Of a DNA stretch of 29,696 nt, positions 7,866 to 16,995 are shown piece after piece. A program made the translations under genes and the position numbers. A model generated the notes under the pieces. It saw nothing but the letters and a program-made list of their open reading frames with translations. It was not told where the DNA came from and did no database searches. Every line of letters starts with the position of its first letter. Position 1 is the first letter of the stretch. The DNA lies in assembly GCA_900554165.1 (NCBI GenBank), contig USGR01000001.1, positions 1 through 29,696 of the forward strand, given 5' to 3'. This DNA is from an uncultured Oscillospiraceae bacterium. GTDB lineage: Bacteria > Bacillota_A > Clostridia > Oscillospirales > Acutalibacteraceae.

Positions 7866-10079
7866 TTAGAAATGCGTGTGGAAGGTACGGTGTATAACGT
7901 CAAGCTGCTGCTCCCGTGTCAGCTTAATAAAGTTAACGGCATAGCCGGAAACCCTTATAGTAAGCTGCGGGTATTTTTCCGGATGGTCCATAGCGTCTAA
8001 GAGGACCTCCCTGTTTATTACATTGACATTTATGTGGTGTCCGCCCTCGTTGAAATATCCGTCGAGCAGCCCTACAAGGTTTGCGTCCTTTTCATCCTCC
8101 GTCTTGCCCAGCGACTGCGGGACTATTGAGAAAGTATAGGATATGCCGTCCTCACTGTAATCATAAGGAAGCTTGGCGACGGATATCATGGAGGCTACGC
8201 AGCCGTTTTCATCGCGGCCGTGCATTGGGTTTGCACCCGGAGCAAACGGCTCGCCCTTTTTGCGTCCGTCCGGAGTGTTGGAAGTCTTTTTGCCGTATAC
8301 TACGTTAGAAGTTATAGTGAGTATCGACAGCGTCGGCTTGCTGTGACGATAGGTCTTGTTTTTCGCCATTTTCTTCATAAACATTTTTACAATGCTTACT
8401 GCAATATCATCTACGCGGGAGTCGTTGTTGCCGAATTTTGGGAAATCACCCTCAATTTCAAAATCAACAATCAGTCCGTCCTCGCGCCTTATAGGCTTAA
8501 CATTTGCATATTTAATTGCCGACAGGGAGTCTGCCACCACCGAAAGTCCGGCTATGCCGCCGGCACAGGTGCGTACAATTTCCTCATCGTGCAGCGCCAT
8601 CTGCAAACTCTCATAGCAGTATTTGTCGTGCATGTAGTGTATGCAGTTAAGGGTGTTGATATATAGATTTGCCAGCCAGTCGCAGATGTAGTTAAACTTG
8701 CCCATAACGTCGTCATAGTCGAGCTTGTCTCCCTCAACAGGCCGCAGCTGCGGCGCAACCTGGTCGCCGGAAATCTCATCCCGCCCGCCGTTTATCGCGT
8801 AAAGCAACGCCTTTGCAAGATTGCATCTTGCACCGAAAAACTGCATCTGCTTGCCTATGCGCATGGCCGAAACACAGCAGGCTATGCCGTAGTCATCGCC
8901 GAACTTTACGCGCATAAGCTCGTCGCTTTCATATTGAATAGACGACGTCTTTATAGACATGTCAGCGCAGTATTTTTTGAAGTTTTCCGGCAGGCGCGGA
9001 CTCCACAGTATCGTGAGGTTAGGCTCCGGCGCCGGACCGAGGTTTTCGAGGGTGTGCAAAAAGCGGTAGCTCATTTTAGTAACCATGTGCCGCCCGTCAA
9101 CGCACATGCCGCCGATAGACTCGGTAACCCATGTCGGGTCGCCGGAAAACAGCTCGTCGTACGCAGGCGTACGCAGAAAGCGCACCAGTCTCAGCTTCAT
9201 AATAAAGTGATCGACGATTTCCTGTATCCGCTCTTCAGTGTATTTTCCGCTCTTGAGGTCGGCTTCGGCGTAAATGTCGAGGAAGGTCGACACCCTGCCC
9301 AGCGACATGGCGGCGCCGTTTTGCTCCTTAACAGCGGCAAGATATCCGAAATAAAGCCACTGCACGGCTTCCTTTGTGTCCTTGGCCGGCTCTGATATGT
9401 CAAAGCCGTAAGAGGCCGCCATTTTCTTGAGCTTTTTCAGCGCCTTAATCTGCTCTGAAAGCTCTTCGCGGTTCCTTATAGACTCCTCATCCATAATATG
9501 GTAGTTAAGGGAGGCTTTCGCGTCCTCCTTCTCGGCTATAAGGTAGTCGCAGCCGTAAAGCGGCAGGCGGCGGTAGTCGCCTATAATGCGCCCGCGGCCG
9601 TAAGCGTCCGGCAGACCCGTTATAATACCGCTGTGACGTGCCTTGCGCATCTCCTCGGTATATACGTCAAAAACGCCGTCGTTGTGCGTCTTGCGGTATT
9701 TAAAGACGTTTTCCACGTCCTTGTCCATTTCCCTGCCGTACGCCTCAAGCGAGGTGCGTACCATTCTTATGCCGCCAAACGGCATAATCGCCCTCTTAAG
9801 CGGAGCATCCGTCTGAAGGCCTACTATCGTCTCCTTGTCCTTGTCAATATATCCCGGAGCATACGCGTCGATGTCAGATATTGTCTTTTCATCTATATCC
9901 AGAACGCCGCCCGCTTCGCGCTCCTTTTTCAGCAGGACGCTTACCTCGTCCCAGAGCTCCTTTGTGCGCTGAGTCGGAGGTGTAAGAAAGCTTTCATCGC
10001 CGTCGTACGGCGTATAGTTCCTGACTATAAAGTCGCGTACATCTATGCCTTTATCCCACTTGCCTTTAACAAAGCTCAT
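7866..10079 (-). CDS. pflB: Formate C-acetyltransferase (pyruvate formate-lyase)
   Basis: Converts pyruvate and CoA to acetyl-CoA and formate under anaerobic conditions. It is cytoplasmic and oxygen-sensitive once activated. The 737-residue product is close to the E. coli length (760). The adjacent catalytic cysteines are Cys401-Cys402 (GIACCVSAM), and the glycyl-radical site is Gly712 in [10 protein letters not shown] near the C-terminus. [23 protein letters not shown] and the [14 protein letters not shown] stretch identify pyruvate formate-lyase rather than a diol dehydratase. The ATG at 10079 is preceded by AAAGGA. No focA formate channel gene is adjacent, unlike in enterobacteria. A strong promoter and a palindrome lie in the leader. 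Confidence 0.98.
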   Translation of the reverse strand: MSFVKGKWDKGIDVRDFIVRNYTPYDGDESFLTPPTQRTKELWDEVSVLLKKEREAGGVLDIDEKTISDIDAYAPGYIDKDKETIVGLQTDAPLKRAIMPFGGIRMVRTSLEAYGREMDKDVENVFKYRKTHNDGVFDVYTEEMRKARHSGIITGLPDAYGRGRIIGDYRRLPLYGCDYLIAEKEDAKASLNYHIMDEESIRNREELSEQIKALKKLKKMAASYGFDISEPAKDTKEAVQWLYFGYLAAVKEQNGAAMSLGRVSTFLDIYAEADLKSGKYTEERIQEIVDHFIMKLRLVRFLRTPAYDELFSGDPTWVTESIGGMCVDGRHMVTKMSYRFLHTLENLGPAPEPNLTILWSPRLPENFKKYCADMSIKTSSIQYESDELMRVKFGDDYGIACCVSAMRIGKQMQFFGARCNLAKALLYAINGGRDEISGDQVAPQLRPVEGDKLDYDDVMGKFNYICDWLANLYINTLNCIHYMHDKYCYESLQMALHDEEIVRTCAGGIAGLSVVADSLSAIKYANVKPIRREDGLIVDFEIEGDFPKFGNNDSRVDDIAVSIVKMFMKKMAKNKTYRHSKPTLSILTITSNVVYGKKTSNTPDGRKKGEPFAPGANPMHGRDENGCVASMISVAKLPYDYSEDGISYTFSIVPQSLGKTEDEKDANLVGLLDGYFNEGGHHINVNVINREVLLDAMDHPEKYPQLTIRVSGYAVNFIKLTREQQLDVIHRTFHTHF

Positions 10080-10130
10080 AAAATCATTCCTTTCCCCGCA
10101 AGAGCTATGCGGTTAATATAAAATTTATTT

Positions 10131-10147
10131 TATACTTAAAAAGTATA
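10131..10147. promoter_or_regulatory. Palindromic operator-like site in the pflB leader
   Basis: TATACTT (10131-10137) and AAGTATA (10141-10147) form a perfect 7-bp inverted repeat around a 3-base centre. It begins about 8 bases downstream of the predicted pflB start site, a typical repressor position. It does not match the FNR half-site TTGAT or the usual Rex half-site as I know them. Confidence 0.4.
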
Positions 10148-10161
10148 AATATCCTGCTTAT

Positions 10162-10190
10162 ATAATATCACCATGGCAGAATTTTGTCGA
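10162..10190 (-). promoter_or_regulatory. Sigma-A-type promoter for pflB
   Basis: On the minus strand, TCGACA (10185-10190) and TATTAT (10162-10167) are spaced by 17 bases. The predicted start near 10155 gives a leader of about 75 bases carrying the inverted repeat at 10131-10147. The remaining spacer to 10429 is AT-rich and I see no gene in it. Confidence 0.65.
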
Positions 10191-10429
10191 GTGAGTAAGA
10201 GCAAATCTGCTATAGAAATCCCATATAAGCTTATACCTTGCATATTCAGCGATTGTTAGTGTTCCAGATGTGTGCAGCAATTATACAGCACGGCGGTTAT
10301 AAAACTGCACGGGTACACTGTTATTATTTTTTGGTTAAGCTGCGAGTATTAGAGATTATATAATATATCATATTTAATATGCTCATATTCCAAATGAGCA
10401 TAAACATATATTGCGGTTAAAACAAAAAA

Positions 10430-10981
10430 TCAGCGATATAAAATATAATTCAGCTCATCGAATTCCTTATTAAGCTGTTTTGTAAAACGCTTGTCGGAGC
10501 CGACGTATTTAAATCCGCATTTTTGAATAACTCTTTTAGATTGCTCGTTTTGTACAAAATGGGAAACGGCAACAGCGTCGAGCTTATAATTTTCAAAGCA
10601 GAATAAAATTACCGCATTAACGGCTTCCGGCATCAGTCCCATACCCCAGTAATCCTTTGACAGAGCATAGCCGATTTCCTTTATCCTTAAAGCTTTAAGC
10701 TCAGGCTCGGCTTCATCACGCAAGGGATGCAGGCCGAGCGAGCCGATAACCTTGCCGTTTTCCTTATACACTATGGCAAAGACGTTTTTGTCATCAATGA
10801 ACGACCTGAGCACCTGTCTTGAAACTTCAATATTATCGTGATGCGGCCACCCGGCCATTTCGCCCACACCGGGGACGGAAGCGTAATCGTAAAAGTCATG
10901 TATGTCGCTTTCTTCCCACGGCCTCATCAGCAGCCGTGTAGTATTAATGCATGTGCCGGTTATATCAATTTTTATATCCAT
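10430..10981 (-). CDS. GNAT acetyltransferase, RimJ/RimL type
   Basis: Probable N-acetyltransferase that transfers acetyl from acetyl-CoA to an amino group on a protein or small molecule. The 183-residue product has the RimJ/L-like opening (INTTRLLMRPWEESDIHDFY). The acetyl-CoA-binding motif A is EIGYALSKDYWGMGLMPEA, and a late segment QNEQSKRVIQKCGFKYVG matches the family's second binding element. The ATG at 10981 has a GGAG about 10 bases upstream. It stands alone between pflB and gltX, so context gives no hint about the substrate. Confidence 0.85.
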   Translation of the reverse strand: MDIKIDITGTCINTTRLLMRPWEESDIHDFYDYASVPGVGEMAGWPHHDNIEVSRQVLRSFIDDKNVFAIVYKENGKVIGSLGLHPLRDEAEPELKALRIKEIGYALSKDYWGMGLMPEAVNAVILFCFENYKLDAVAVSHFVQNEQSKRVIQKCGFKYVGSDKRFTKQLNKEFDELNYILYR

Positions 10982-11570
10982 GTCATATATTCTCCATTCG
11001 GGGTAAAAATAGTCCTACCGGCAAGACAATAGGCAATTGCTTTTTACAGTTGATTAGAGCAGAGCGCCAGTGAGAGCGGAATATCGGCAAACTTCTATTT
11101 TTCGCGCAAAGGCACTGCGGTTGACAAAAATAAGCAATGTTAATCAAAATTAAGATAATACGGTAAAACGATTTATCGGCAAAAGTAAAGCTGTGGTTAT
11201 TGGTAAACATCAGGATTTTGCATGAACCAAACGGTATAAGCACATGAGTGATGTTTTTATCTAATTAAGAAAGCATCGTAAAAATTACAGCATTAATATC
11301 TGCAAGGCGGTTAAAAATCCTGCACAACGCCGTCTGCTGCGCTGATTAAAGCCAAAAGACAAATGACGGGCGTCATTTTAGCAGTATAGTCTAAACGCCC
11401 GTCTGGCCGGTTTGATATTTAAGATATAGCCATGCTGTTTATACGCCGCGCCGCATAAAGTCCAAATTTGCTGGCAGACGGCTAAAAATTTATGCATTAT
11501 ACATTTTACAGTAAGCTTGGCCGTGACGGATGATAGCGCATTAAGCGGTCAAGCCGCGTGCTGCGATTGC
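10982..11570. other. 589-base spacer between gltX and the acetyltransferase
   Basis: No convincing gene. An 86-codon minus-strand frame (10983-11243) has no ribosome-binding site and no recognisable motif. The notable structure is a pair of overlapping inverted repeats at 11361-11403, annotated separately. Confidence 0.5.
11361..11403. repeat. Two mutually exclusive stem-loops downstream of gltX
   Basis: AAATGAC (11361-11367) pairs with GTCATTT (11372-11378). The overlapping GACGGGCGT (11365-11373) pairs with ACGCCCGTC (11395-11403). The two stems share bases and cannot form together, as in attenuators. The T-rich tail on the minus strand (ATTTGTCTTTT) is poor, so this may simply be the gltX terminator region, about 170 bases past its stop. 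Confidence 0.35.
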
Positions 11571-13223
11571 TTATTTTTTAAAATATTCTGCCGCCCTATT
11601 TAGTCTGGAAGATGTTCTGTCGCGGCCGAGTATACGCATAATTTCAAACAAGTCGGGCGAATTTTTGCGTCCCGTAACCGCCGTGCGTATTACTGCCGAC
11701 ACATCGCCGATATGTCCTTTATACTTGTCAGGCTCAGACTTATACTCTTTCGTGTTTTCGGCATAGCCCAGGGAGGAGCACAGCTGCTTAACACTGTCAA
11801 ACCACTGCGTTTTATCCCCGTCTAAGTGCGGGTTTTCAGCATAACGCTCTAATATTTCCACCGCATCAGAGGCGGATATGTTTTCCGGCAGCTCATACTG
11901 CGGGACAAAAGTGTCGTCGTAAAAATATGATATAAACTGCGCCGCTTCATTCCACTTCGCAATATCCTTGCGCGGTTTGGGAATATCCCTGTCGATAGAG
12001 AAAATGGCGGCGGCATAGGCTTTATCGCCGCTTAGCCTGTTATACAGCGCCTCATCGTATTTTTCGGCCCAGCTAAGCAGGCTGCTCAGCACGTCTTCAG
12101 TGCTCATGCGGGAGATGTAATTTTTGCTTACATCCAGCAGCTTGTCCATGTCGAACAGCGCGCCGGACTGGCTCATTTTGTTAAGCTTTAAGTCAAAGTC
12201 GAATATGTCGGCGTCCTTGTTCGCCCGCCTCCAGTCCTCAAAGCCGGAGCTTGCGATGGTAAGCAGATATTCCAGCACGGCGCGCGGCTCAAATCCCTGC
12301 TCGGAGAAATACTTAACCGCCGCCTCGGGGTCGCGGCGCTTAGAAAGCTTGCGCTTCGAGCCGCCCTCGCTTTTCATAATAGGCGCTATGTGCGCATATT
12401 TCGGCGGCTTAAAGCCCAGCAGGCGGAAAAGCTGCAGATGTATAGGCGTGGAGCTTATCCATTCGTCGCCGCGTATAACATGAGTGGTGCGCATTAAATG
12501 GTCGTCTACGGCGTGCGCAAAGTGATAGGTGGGTATGCCGTCGGATTTAAGCAGAACTATGTCGGCGTCGTTTTCCGGCATTTCTATTTTGCCCTTTATG
12601 GCGTCGGTAAAGGTTACTTTATTTTCCTCATTTCCCGGCGATTTCAGCCTAAGAACGTACGGCGCGCCGGAACTTAGCTTTTCTTTTATTTCATCAATGG
12701 AGAGGCTGCGGCAGCGGGCGTATTTGCCGTAATATCCCGGGCGAATTTTTTGGCTTTCCTGCTCGCCGCGGATTTGCTCCAATTCCTCTTCGGTGCAGAA
12801 GCAGGGATATGCCAGTCCCTCAAGCACAAGCTTTTTTGCAGCCGAGTGATAAATCTCCCTGCGCAGCCGCTGCCTATAAGGAGCATACGGACCCTTTTCG
12901 CCATCCGGCATAAATCCCTCGTCGGGCACTATGCCGAAGGATATAAGACCGTTTACAATATCCTCAAGCCCGCCTTCGACCTCACGCTTTTTGTCGGTAT
13001 CCTCAATCCGCAGGTAAAATATACCGTCTTTGCCGGCCGCCATGCGGTTTATAAGGGCAGAGTACAGTACGCCTAAATGCAGATATCCCGTAGGACTCGG
13101 CGCCAGACGCGTTACCTTTACCCCTTCTTTAAGTCCGCGGTGAGGGTATTTTTCTTCATAATATTCAAAGTCCTTTATATCCTTGTCAAATAAAAGGTCG
13201 GCTAAATAACGATTACTGTCCAA
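11571..13223 (-). CDS. gltX: Glutamyl-tRNA synthetase, clostridial 550-residue type
   Basis: Class I synthetase charging tRNA(Glu), and tRNA(Gln) if the enzyme is non-discriminating. The HIGH motif is LAPSPTGYLHLG (about 41-51) and the KMSKS motif is KRKLSKRRDPEA (about 291-302). The segments YPCFCTEEELEQIR and TYHFAHAVDDHLMRTTHVIRGDEW are diagnostic. About 35 residues precede the catalytic core (YEEKYPHRGL), as I recall for the long clostridial GltX. The TTG at 13223 is chosen because AAGGAG lies 8 bases upstream of it. The in-frame ATG at 13241 precedes that site and has none of its own. Expressed from its own promoter, with a palindrome in the leader. Confidence 0.94.
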   Translation of the reverse strand: MDSNRYLADLLFDKDIKDFEYYEEKYPHRGLKEGVKVTRLAPSPTGYLHLGVLYSALINRMAAGKDGIFYLRIEDTDKKREVEGGLEDIVNGLISFGIVPDEGFMPDGEKGPYAPYRQRLRREIYHSAAKKLVLEGLAYPCFCTEEELEQIRGEQESQKIRPGYYGKYARCRSLSIDEIKEKLSSGAPYVLRLKSPGNEENKVTFTDAIKGKIEMPENDADIVLLKSDGIPTYHFAHAVDDHLMRTTHVIRGDEWISSTPIHLQLFRLLGFKPPKYAHIAPIMKSEGGSKRKLSKRRDPEAAVKYFSEQGFEPRAVLEYLLTIASSGFEDWRRANKDADIFDFDLKLNKMSQSGALFDMDKLLDVSKNYISRMSTEDVLSSLLSWAEKYDEALYNRLSGDKAYAAAIFSIDRDIPKPRKDIAKWNEAAQFISYFYDDTFVPQYELPENISASDAVEILERYAENPHLDGDKTQWFDSVKQLCSSLGYAENTKEYKSEPDKYKGHIGDVSAVIRTAVTGRKNSPDLFEIMRILGRDRTSSRLNRAAEYFKK

Positions 13224-13288
13224 ATTAAACTCTCCTTGCATATATAATAGGAAAATGTGTAAATAAGCGGCAAACGAGCTGTATTATT

Positions 13289-13310
13289 GTACAAAAATCG
13301 ATTTTTGTAC
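13289..13310. promoter_or_regulatory. Perfect 22-bp palindrome in the gltX leader
   Basis: GTACAAAAATC (13289-13299) is followed directly by its exact reverse complement (13300-13310), with no spacer. It lies about 25 bases downstream of the predicted gltX start site and 66 bases before the TTG start. As DNA it is a perfect dyad suited to a dimeric repressor. It does not resemble a T-box. Confidence 0.55.
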
Positions 13311-13340
13311 CATAGGCCGCCTAATTTCAATTATAGCTAT

Positions 13341-13369
13341 ATTATCGCAGAAACCGGCACAACTATCAA
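13341..13369 (-). promoter_or_regulatory. Sigma-A-type promoter for gltX
   Basis: On the minus strand, TTGATA (13364-13369) and GATAAT (13341-13346) are spaced by 17 bases. Each box differs from consensus at one position. The predicted leader is about 110 bases. Confidence 0.75.
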
Positions 13370-13496
13370 CCCAATTTGGAAATTTTTACGTATATGCGGC
13401 GTCTCCCAAAGTTAATCTTTGAGTGCGCTTAAGCAGCAAGAGCCAGGACTCCCTTTTCAAGGAAAGTGCTGATTTAAAGGAAATTTTGGGTAGCAT

Positions 13497-13540
13497 AAAA
13501 TAAAGGCGGTTGCCAAATTTCGGGCAACCGCCTTTATTTT
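13497..13540 (-). terminator. Strong rho-independent terminator after the lipoprotein gene
   Basis: A perfect 18-bp stem (13497-13514 with 13523-13540, core AAGGCGGTTGCC) encloses an 8-base loop. It lies 9 bases past the stop of the minus-strand lipoprotein gene, and the descending arm reads CCTTTATTTTATG. The A/T-rich stem ends mean it could act in both directions. Confidence 0.9.
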
Positions 13541-13549
13541 ACACGATAT

Positions 13550-14374
13550 TTACTCGGATATATTAAAGTCAAAAATGTACTCTTGGAGGTTTTGGCTCCA
13601 ATCATATGAATTTGCTTTCATGATTATCTGAAAGGGCTCTTCCTTAATGGCAGGGAATACTACAACGCCTTCGGTCGTTATCCCCGCACGTATGTTTGAT
13701 TGCAGTTCTGGGTAGTCGGCCTTATAGTTAGGTGCGTATTTATATTGTGTATCACCTTGAATTAAGACCATATTAAAGCCATATAAACTGAATTCGCTGC
13801 TTCCGTTGTTTGTTACAGAAATATATGCTCTTGTTTCCTTTTCGGCAAGTTCAACGCTCTGAACTGTTACGGAATATCCATACTGCTCAATTGTATTATT
13901 GACTGCTGTGGCGGTAGCAATCGTTGGCCTGACGGCATCTTTGTATGATATTACTTCAAGTGTATCTGCTTGTATTTTAGGCGCAATAATCCGTCCTCCA
14001 ACCATATTTTCGCCTTTAAACACATCAACGACCTTTCCGCTTATGCGGATATATTGTCCATCTTCAAGTGTTAACTCGGGCTCAGAATAGGCTACGACGG
14101 TATTTAAGTCAGTGTTATCTGGATCGGCCCACATTTGGAAATATACTCCGTCGCCATCATAATCAATGCCGCCGAAAATGACTCCAACAAGTTCAACAGT
14201 AGATCCAACGTAATCTGACGGATTCGAGTACATCCGTTTGATTTCGCTGTCGCTCAATGGCACAGACTCAGATGCGGTCGATGAAACGTCGTTATTGCCG
14301 AATATACTATTACACCCTGCTAAAGAAATAAGTAAAGTAATCAAAAATATTCCTGCCCAAAATTTGCTTCTCAC
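13550..14374 (-). CDS. Lipoprotein with OB-fold-like and DUF4352-like domains
   Basis: Probable membrane-anchored surface lipoprotein of unknown role. From the GTG at 14374 the 274-residue product has a signal peptide (RSKFWAGIFLITLLISLAGC) with lipobox LAGC and acceptor Cys21. A Ser-rich linker follows, then an OB-fold-like segment (YVGSTVELVGVIFGG ... QYIRISGKVVDVF), then an immunoglobulin-like DUF4352 pattern (VELAEKETRAYISVTNNGSSEFSLYGFN). The GTG is preferred because GGAGG lies 8 bases upstream and it places the signal peptide at the N-terminus. The open frame continues upstream to 14536, but that would bury the signal peptide. Domain assignments are by eye. No neighbour indicates a pathway. 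Confidence 0.8.
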   Translation of the reverse strand: MRSKFWAGIFLITLLISLAGCNSIFGNNDVSSTASESVPLSDSEIKRMYSNPSDYVGSTVELVGVIFGGIDYDGDGVYFQMWADPDNTDLNTVVAYSEPELTLEDGQYIRISGKVVDVFKGENMVGGRIIAPKIQADTLEVISYKDAVRPTIATATAVNNTIEQYGYSVTVQSVELAEKETRAYISVTNNGSSEFSLYGFNMVLIQGDTQYKYAPNYKADYPELQSNIRAGITTEGVVVFPAIKEEPFQIIMKANSYDWSQNLQEYIFDFNISE

Positions 14375-14767
14375 CCTGTTCCCCTCCTCATTATTCGGCT
14401 TCTGCAGCATAATATCATTTACACCTGCTGAAGAAAGCCCTTTGCTTGCATGAAGCATCGTTTTTGCTATTAATTCTACAAAAAAGTTGTATTTATTACA
14501 AATTATATCATTTTCAATTAACGCAAACAAGTGCAAGATTTAGCGGTACTGCTGCCCTCTTAAGGGATGTACCAACTCCGCACTTTCGAAGCTGTATCTC
14601 TTAACACTTCGATAATGGAGAACTTTAAATGGGAACGGCTATATCGGTTTTTGCTGCTGCATTACCGCCGGATATCATATATAAAAATCAAAGTCGGAAT
14701 AAAAGAACTCTTTTATATATCGGATATATATGATAAAATATAAAAAACAGGAACAAGGGGTACCTAT
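14375..14767. other. Divergent promoter region between two lipoprotein genes
   Basis: The 393-base spacer separates the minus-strand OB-fold lipoprotein from the plus-strand metallo-beta-lactamase lipoprotein. It contains the minus promoter at 14502-14530. An AT-rich stretch at about 14700-14745 could hold the plus promoter, though I cannot pick a clear -35 box. An imperfect stem (GGCTTTCTTCAGC against GCTGCAGAAGCC on the minus strand, about 14397-14439) lies in the lipoprotein leader. Confidence 0.45.
14502..14530 (-). promoter_or_regulatory. Promoter for the OB-fold lipoprotein
   Basis: On the minus strand, TTGTTT (14525-14530) and a consensus TATAAT (14502-14507) are spaced by 17 bases. 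The predicted leader to the GTG start is about 120 bases. Confidence 0.5.
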
Positions 14768-15655
14768 ATGAGAAAAAAGATTTCCGCATTTCTCCTGACA
14801 ATTGCGCTGCTAATGCTGCCGGGTTGTGATATATTAGGCATACAGCCGAATACAGCTGTTTCGTCAATTTCTGCCGGCAACGGTACAATGGAAGTGCATT
14901 TTATAGATGCAGGGCAGGCCGACGCTATTTTTATAAGGCTGCCGGACGGGAAAATCATGCAGATTGACGCAGGGAAAAATAATACCGGAGACGAGATAAC
15001 GGATTATATAAAATCACAGGGCGTTGAAAAAGTAGATTATCTTATAGGCACTCACCCCCACGAAGACCACATAGGCGGGCTGGACAATGTTATAAAAGAG
15101 TTTGATATAGGGAAAATCTATATGCCGCGCGTTTCCCCGTCTGAAACGCCGACGACACAGACATATGAGGATGTTCTCACGGCCGTAAAAAATAAAGGGC
15201 TGACAATAACGGCGCCGCATGCCGGCGATATAATAATAGAGGGTGAAAGTTACACTGCGGAGGTGCTTTCGCCAAAACGTGAAGATTATACCGACTTAAA
15301 CGAATATTCGATAGTAATAAAGCTTACATACGGCTCGGAGAAGTTTTTGTTTATGGGCGATGCTGAGGCGATAAACGAGCGGGAGATAATAGACGCTGGC
15401 TATGACATTGAGGCAGATGTGCTGAAGCTGGGACATCATGGCAGCAGCACTTCGTCTACAGCAGACTTCTTAAAAAAGGTATCGCCTGATTACGCCGTAA
15501 TATCCTGCGGCGCCGGCAACTCATACGGACACCCGCATGACGAAGTGCTGGAGCGCTGCAATAATTTAAAGATAAACATACTTCGTACCGATACCGACGG
15601 GACAGTAGTCATGAAGACCGACGGCGAAAGTATAGAGGTGTCAAAGCAAAAATAG
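14768..15655 (+). CDS. ComEC/Rec2-like metallo-beta-lactamase lipoprotein
   Basis: Probable extracytoplasmic metal-dependent hydrolase resembling the C-terminal domain of ComEC, as a stand-alone protein. The 295-residue product has a lipoprotein signal peptide with lipobox LPGC (acceptor Cys20). The metallo-beta-lactamase core follows: VHFIDAGQADAIFIRLPDG, THPHEDHIGG with His96, His98, Asp100 and His101, FMGDAEAINE, LGHHGSSTS, and a final SYGHPHDEV. AAGGGG lies 8 bases before the ATG. The substrate is unknown: nucleic-acid cleavage, as inferred for ComEC, or a phosphodiester or phosphocholine target are possible. It is divergent from another lipoprotein gene. Confidence 0.88.
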   Translation: MRKKISAFLLTIALLMLPGCDILGIQPNTAVSSISAGNGTMEVHFIDAGQADAIFIRLPDGKIMQIDAGKNNTGDEITDYIKSQGVEKVDYLIGTHPHEDHIGGLDNVIKEFDIGKIYMPRVSPSETPTTQTYEDVLTAVKNKGLTITAPHAGDIIIEGESYTAEVLSPKREDYTDLNEYSIVIKLTYGSEKFLFMGDAEAINEREIIDAGYDIEADVLKLGHHGSSTSSTADFLKKVSPDYAVISCGAGNSYGHPHDEVLERCNNLKINILRTDTDGTVVMKTDGESIEVSKQK

Positions 15656-15700
15656 CTTGCAATGCGTAGACATCGTAATTTTGTGAGCTTGAAAACACGG

Positions 15701-15791
15701 TTGACAAATACGTTAAACTGGCTGTAAATTGCCTGCTGCCGATGCGGAATCGGCGGCGATATAATAGGCAAAAGCGGCGCTTTTGCAGGCA
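15701..15791 (+). other. Consensus -35 box and three-way-junction-like structure upstream of tcdA
   Basis: TTGACA at 15701-15706 is followed after 18 bases by TAAATT. Overlapping this, TGCCTG (15730-15735) can pair with CAGGCA (15786-15791), enclosing GCCGAT/ATCGGC (15738-15743, 15749-15754) and CAAAAGC/GCTTTTG (1569-75 and 79-85 of the 15700s). Together they fold as a compact three-way junction. The outer arm overlaps the would-be -10 box, so promoter and RNA readings compete. The rest of the 15656-15952 spacer shows nothing else. Confidence 0.3.
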
Positions 15792-15952
15792 GTATTTATT
15801 TTCTGCCGAATAAGCTGCAAATGTTACTGGCAAAACTATTAAGAACTTTGCATATGCAAGGGAAGAGACATCTGCTGGCGAAACAACACATGAAACGGTG
15901 AAAAATTCGCTTTTGCGATGCTGTAAAATATATGGTAAATGGGGATAAAGCT

Positions 15953-16681
15953 ATGTCAGAAATATTTTCCCGCTTAGAAATGCTTATAGGGAAAGAAGCG
16001 CTGAAAAAGCTCAATAGCAGCAAGGTGGCGATATTCGGCGTCGGCGGGGTAGGCGGTTATGTAGCAGAAGCGCTTATACGCTGCGGTGTTGGCAGCTTTA
16101 TACTCCTTGACAACGACACGGTATCAGATTCTAACATAAACCGCCAAATAATAGCCGATATAACGACGGTTGGGAGATATAAAACAGAGGTAATGCGTGA
16201 GCGAATGCTTAAAATAAACAGCGCGGCAAAGATAGAGGAAATAAAAACATTTTATCTGCCTGGCGACGACCTTGGCTTTTTATCGGACTGTGATTATGTT
16301 GTCGACGCGATAGACACGGTATCGTCAAAAATAGAACTTGCGGTGTGGTGCGAGAAAGCGTCAATCCCGTTGATAAGCGCGATGGGCGCGGGAAACAAGC
16401 TTAACCCGGCGATGTTTGAAGCAGCGGATATATATGATACGTCTGTCTGCCCCCTTTGCAGGGTAATGCGGACAAATCTTAGAAAGCGAGGCGTAAAATC
16501 CCTCAAGGTGGTATATTCGAAAGAAAAGCCGATAGCTCCCGTTTGCCATGGCAATGCTGAAAACGATAAAGAGCGCGGTGCATATTGTAGGCCAGTACCG
16601 GGGAGCATACAAATGGCGCCTGCCGCCTGCGGCCTTATTATCGCATATGAAGTAGTAAAAGATATCATAAAACAGCAATAA
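15953..16681 (+). CDS. tcdA: tRNA threonylcarbamoyladenosine dehydratase
   Basis: E1-like enzyme that uses ATP to cyclise t6A at position 37 of ANN-decoding tRNAs to ct6A. The 242-residue product has the opening SRLEMLIGKEALKKL, the nucleotide-binding AIFGVGGVGGYVAEALIRCGVG (27-48), LLDNDTVSDSNINRQ with the adenylation Asp/Asn/Arg residues, VVDAIDTVSSKIEL, and a late GSIQMAPAACGLIIA motif. Cysteines in VCPLC and near AYCRP may bind zinc or be catalytic in relatives. The ATG at 15953 has GGGGA 8 bases upstream. An earlier ATG at 15932 lacks a site. Confidence 0.93.
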   Translation: MSEIFSRLEMLIGKEALKKLNSSKVAIFGVGGVGGYVAEALIRCGVGSFILLDNDTVSDSNINRQIIADITTVGRYKTEVMRERMLKINSAAKIEEIKTFYLPGDDLGFLSDCDYVVDAIDTVSSKIELAVWCEKASIPLISAMGAGNKLNPAMFEAADIYDTSVCPLCRVMRTNLRKRGVKSLKVVYSKEKPIAPVCHGNAENDKERGAYCRPVPGSIQMAPAACGLIIAYEVVKDIIKQQ

Positions 16682-16995
16682 TGATAATTACAGGCAAAAA
16701 TAACATTTTTAGGACTATAAAACCGCATAAATAAGTCTGTTATACGGATATTGGCCATTTTGCAGCAAAAATGTCTTATTATGCATCGCTTTGAATAAAT
16801 ATATATGAAGTTAAGAGAAAAAGGACGGAGGAAAATATTTATAATTTAATTAACATCTGTATAAGAAAATAAAAATCCGCCGCCAAATGACGCCGGTTAA
16901 ACTTATACTATGCATTTGATGAGCCTTAATATTGATAACAGAATATGATATTTGTGTAACAATAAATACAATTTTGTAATAAAGCATCGACTTCC
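16682..16995. other. AT-rich spacer upstream of the pseudokinase promoter
   Basis: No gene seen. A strong GGAGG (about 16828-16832) is followed by an 11-codon frame that would need a rare ATT start, so I do not call it. The functional element of this spacer is the promoter at 16996-17024. Confidence 0.5.

Noticed and set aside
8081..9403. Several open frames inside pflB on both strands
   Set aside because: They are shadows of the strongly supported pflB reading frame.
10983..11243. 86-codon minus-strand frame upstream of the acetyltransferase
   Set aside because: No ribosome-binding site; the composition reads like translated intergenic DNA.
16838..16873. Strong GGAGG followed by an 11-codon frame
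   Set aside because: Needs an ATT start and encodes nothing recognisable.
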